Shown piece by piece: positions 61,738-64,000 of a stretch of DNA of 64,000 nt (the first letter of the stretch is position 1; every line of letters begins with the position of its first letter). The translations under genes were made by a program, and so were the position numbers. Origin of the DNA: Herbaspirillum sp. CF444. GTDB lineage: Bacteria > Pseudomonadota > Gammaproteobacteria > Burkholderiales > Burkholderiaceae_D. The stretch covers positions 57,546 through 121,545 of the forward strand of contig NZ_AKJW01000011.1 in assembly GCF_000282135.1 (NCBI RefSeq), given 5' to 3'. The notes beneath the pieces were generated by a model that saw only the letters and a program-made list of their open reading frames with translations, did not search any database and had not been told where the DNA came from.

Positions 61738-62477
61738 GCGCAAGCGCGGCAGTGAATCTTTTTTGTCTGCCTTACGCCGGCGCAAGCGCTGCCGTGTTTC
61801 GTGAATGGCGCAGCAAATTGCCGGCCTGGATCAATCCGATTGCGCTGCATCTGCCGGCGCGGGGCGTGCGTCAGCAGATGGCGCCCCTGCATCAATGGCC
61901 GGCCCTGATTGACTTGCTGGTCGCGGACGTGACGCCGCATCTGGATCGTCCCTTCGCCATCTTCGGCCACAGCATGGGCGCGCTGATTGCGGTCGAGCTG
62001 GCGCATGCAATTCGCCAGCGCCGGCAGCAGTCGCTGCTGCTGTTGTGCGCCTCCGGCTGCGAAGCGCCGTCGCGGCGGCAATGGAACGATGGCTGGCTCA
62101 GTAGCTCGCGTGAAGCGCTGCTGGCCGAGTTGCAAGGGCTTAACGGCACGCTCGGTGATTTGCTGATGAACGACGAATTCATGGCTCTGGTGTTGCCGAT
62201 GATACGTGCCGATTTCCATCTGTGCGGCACCTATAGACGGCGCGACCGGGCGCCGCTGGCGTCGCAGTTGCTGGTGCTGGCCGGAACTCAGGACAAGCCC
62301 CATTTGCGCGATCCGGAATTGCTGCGTTGCTGGTGGTCGGAAGTCAGCGGCGCGTGTCGCACCGAGATCGTCAACGGCGATCATTTTTTCATCAACTCTC
62401 ATCGGCAAGAGGTAATCGATCACCTCGTTGCCGCACTGTCGGATGCCAGCGTCGCAAGCCGCTGCGCCATCGCGTAA
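61734..62477 (+). CDS. Type II thioesterase (NRPS editing)
   Basis: This 247-residue alpha/beta hydrolase has its nucleophile Ser80 in GHSMG, FCLPYAGASA near the N-terminus as in GrsT-like thioesterases, and the catalytic His217 in NGDHFFI. It would remove misprimed acyl groups from carrier domains. The start overlaps the mbtH stop, so the two are co-translated. Confidence 0.95.
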   Translation: MSASAAVNLFCLPYAGASAAVFREWRSKLPAWINPIALHLPARGVRQQMAPLHQWPALIDLLVADVTPHLDRPFAIFGHSMGALIAVELAHAIRQRRQQSLLLLCASGCEAPSRRQWNDGWLSSSREALLAELQGLNGTLGDLLMNDEFMALVLPMIRADFHLCGTYRRRDRAPLASQLLVLAGTQDKPHLRDPELLRCWWSEVSGACRTEIVNGDHFFINSHRQEVIDHLVAALSDASVASRCAIA

Positions 62478-62505
62478 TTCATACGCATTTTCCAGGAGGT
62501 TACCT

Positions 62506-63969
62506 GTGGAACAATTTGCCGCAACACCCTTATTCGATTTCGCGCCGCATAAGCTGCAGCGTGAAGAAATGCTCGGCCTGATCCGCCAGTTCGCCGCGCA
62601 CGACGCCTTCCGCAGCGCGGTCGTCGACGAGCTGGAGCTGGACGAAGATTTTTATCGTCGCCCCTTGCGGCCGGAAGATCTCGATTTCCTCAAGTTCCAG
62701 AAGCCGGTCTCCGCCGACACCGTCAGCCGCCTGCCTTCGCTGGCTAGCAACCGGCTGCTGCTCAGCATCAACGAGCTGGGCATTGCGCGCATGCCGCGCA
62801 GCGGCGATGCGCAAGAAATGGCGCACTTCACGCAGTTCTACAGCGACGCCAACCAGGTGCTGGCGCAACGCATACGGCCGTTCCTGGAGAACTACGCATT
62901 CAGCTATCTGGCCGGCGACGAAGGCCTCACTGAGAACACTCAGGAGAGCTGCCTGCGACTGCAGACCTTGCTGGATGTCGAGCGCGAGCATTGGGATGAT
63001 CTGTTCGCCATGCTGATCCGCAACAACTACCTGGAGCAGGGCCTCAAGTTCATCCTGGTGCAGCGCTGGAGCCTGGGCACGTCCAAACATGCGGCGCTGG
63101 CCCGCGCAGCATCGTCGGCCTATTTTTCTGCCGTGCCGCAGGAAGACTGGCCGGTGTTCAACGGCAAGTCGCCGCATGAAGGCTTGCTCAACGAAGTGGC
63201 GCGCCATTGCGGCGTGTCGCGCCGCTCGCACTCGTACTGGCAATTCTATCTGCCGACCAGCCTGGCCAAGGTCAATCTGCTGTATGCGCTGGGCTCGCGC
63301 CCGGACCGCGCGTTCGCTTTGCTGGGCGCGGCCTTCGCTGCCGAAGCCGAATCGATCGCCTTCGTCGCCGCACTGCTCAAGGCTTGCCCGCATCTGTCGC
63401 GTCTGGGCGGCATCAAGGCAGCCGACTCCCGGTATGCGGCGATCGGTCTGGTGGAGCGTTACAGCCGGGCCCACGCGGCGCTGACGCAACGTTACGGCGT
63501 CGCCGGCACGGCGCGAGTGGCGCAGGGCCTGACCGCCGGCATCCGTGTGGCCGGGCGCGGCCGCTGGGATCTGGGTGAGCAGTTGCGCTGGCTGTCGTCG
63601 ATTGAACGCTATTGCAATTGGGCGCATGTGATCGACCGCCGCATCCAGGCCGAGTGTCCTGAAATCGACAGAGAGACCTTTGTCGAACCGCGCGAGATGT
63701 GTTCCACCACCCATGTCCACAACGACCATCGGCTGGTGGTGATCGAAAGCGGCGACATGATTTTCTGGGGCAACCTCGGCATGCAATTGTCGATGACCGT
63801 CGGCGACATGGTGCTGATCCCCGATGGCCGCTTGCATGGCTCCACCGTGGTGTCGGAAGAATGCACCTATCACCAGCCCATCATCCCGAACGAATGGATC
63901 GCCGAGCTGCTGTCGGAAACCGCCATCCGTCAGCCGGAGCAACCGGTGCTGGCCACCGGCACGGCCTGA
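62506..63969 (+). CDS. SznF/GrbD-like protein with C-terminal cupin (putative N-nitrosating enzyme)
   Basis: This 487-residue protein starts at GTG 62506, preceded by AGGAGG. Residues ~20-380 are helical, resembling the dimerisation and heme-oxygenase-like domains of SznF. Residues ~395-460 form a cupin: His403-x-His405 in STTHVHND, and His444 in PDGRLHGS. The 39-residue gap between His405 and His444 equals that between the cupin iron ligands of SznF (His407, His409, His448, as I recall). The helical part does not show an obvious H-x3-D-x2-H ligand set near residues 305-325, so its diiron site may be lost, with hydroxylation done by a separate enzyme. SznF-like cupins form N-nitroso groups, and GrbD relatives are used for graminine (diazeniumdiolate) siderophores. 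Together with mbtH, thioesterase and Fur/OrbS control this suggests such a pathway. Confidence 0.75.
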   Translation: MEQFAATPLFDFAPHKLQREEMLGLIRQFAAHDAFRSAVVDELELDEDFYRRPLRPEDLDFLKFQKPVSADTVSRLPSLASNRLLLSINELGIARMPRSGDAQEMAHFTQFYSDANQVLAQRIRPFLENYAFSYLAGDEGLTENTQESCLRLQTLLDVEREHWDDLFAMLIRNNYLEQGLKFILVQRWSLGTSKHAALARAASSAYFSAVPQEDWPVFNGKSPHEGLLNEVARHCGVSRRSHSYWQFYLPTSLAKVNLLYALGSRPDRAFALLGAAFAAEAESIAFVAALLKACPHLSRLGGIKAADSRYAAIGLVERYSRAHAALTQRYGVAGTARVAQGLTAGIRVAGRGRWDLGEQLRWLSSIERYCNWAHVIDRRIQAECPEIDRETFVEPREMCSTTHVHNDHRLVVIESGDMIFWGNLGMQLSMTVGDMVLIPDGRLHGSTVVSEECTYHQPIIPNEWIAELLSETAIRQPEQPVLATGTA

Positions 63970-64000
63970 GCCTGACGCTGGCAGCGGCAGGCTCAGGCCG
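63962..64000. terminator. Perfect 13-bp hairpin spanning the stop codon
   Basis: CGGCCTGAGCCTG (63962-63974) is exactly complementary to 63988-64000, with a 13-base loop. The left arm contains the stop codon of the SznF-like gene. Whether a T run follows cannot be seen because the window ends here. Confidence 0.5.

Overview
The window is from a Gram-negative betaproteobacterium, most likely a member of Burkholderiales. The reasons are a complete type VI secretion system (T6SS) with DUF2169, pentapeptide, DUF3540 and DUF4150 accessory genes, an OrbS/PvdS-like iron-starvation sigma system, and large trans-AT PKS/NRPS genes. The genus cannot be fixed from sequence alone. No rRNA, tRNA or CRISPR array is visible.

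Region 1 (1-28402, minus strand) holds three consecutive giant genes of a hybrid trans-acyltransferase PKS-NRPS assembly line. In transcription order, gene 1 (22235-28402) is half-C, A, PCP, KS, flavin monooxygenase. Gene 2 (7702-22233) is ACP, KS0, ACP, Cy, Cy, A(Cys), PCP, Ox, Ox, KS0, ACP, KS, KR, ACP. Gene 3 (7693 to beyond the left edge) is KS0, ACP, C, PCP, C, A(Ser), PCP, C... No acyltransferase domain is present, so malonyl units must come from a separate AT outside the window. Three of the five KS domains lack the HGTGT-motif histidine. The Cys module should make a thiazoline or thiazole. The 5' end of gene 1 abuts a decayed IS5-family transposase remnant and begins in the middle of a condensation domain, so the line looks truncated.

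Region 2 (28.4-31.98 kb) holds an Sfp-type phosphopantetheinyl transferase, a sigma-54 activator without a receiver domain, a small winged-helix-like protein that overlaps it, and a DUF6150-family gene, all on the minus strand.

Region 3 (32.4-59.7 kb, minus strand) is one long T6SS operon: tssB-tssC (fused), hcp, tssE, tssF, tssG, vgrG, DUF2169-pentapeptide, pentapeptide, DUF3540, PAAR-like DUF4150, tssJ, tssK, tssL, tssM, tssA. It continues into a methyltransferase-like/TPR/GNAT gene and four effector-like genes, including a putative Cys-His-Asp protease and an HExxH zincin. A textbook sigma-54 promoter lies about 215 bases upstream of tssB-tssC, matching the local sigma-54 activator. No clpV/tssH is present.

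Region 4 (60-64 kb, plus strand) begins with a LysR pseudogene and an intrinsic terminator. It then starts a second, iron-controlled NRPS cluster: Fur box, ECF sigma factor, OrbS-type promoter plus Fur box, mbtH, type II thioesterase, and a SznF-like protein with a C-terminal cupin. This gene set suggests a diazeniumdiolate (graminine-type) siderophore pathway continuing past the right edge.
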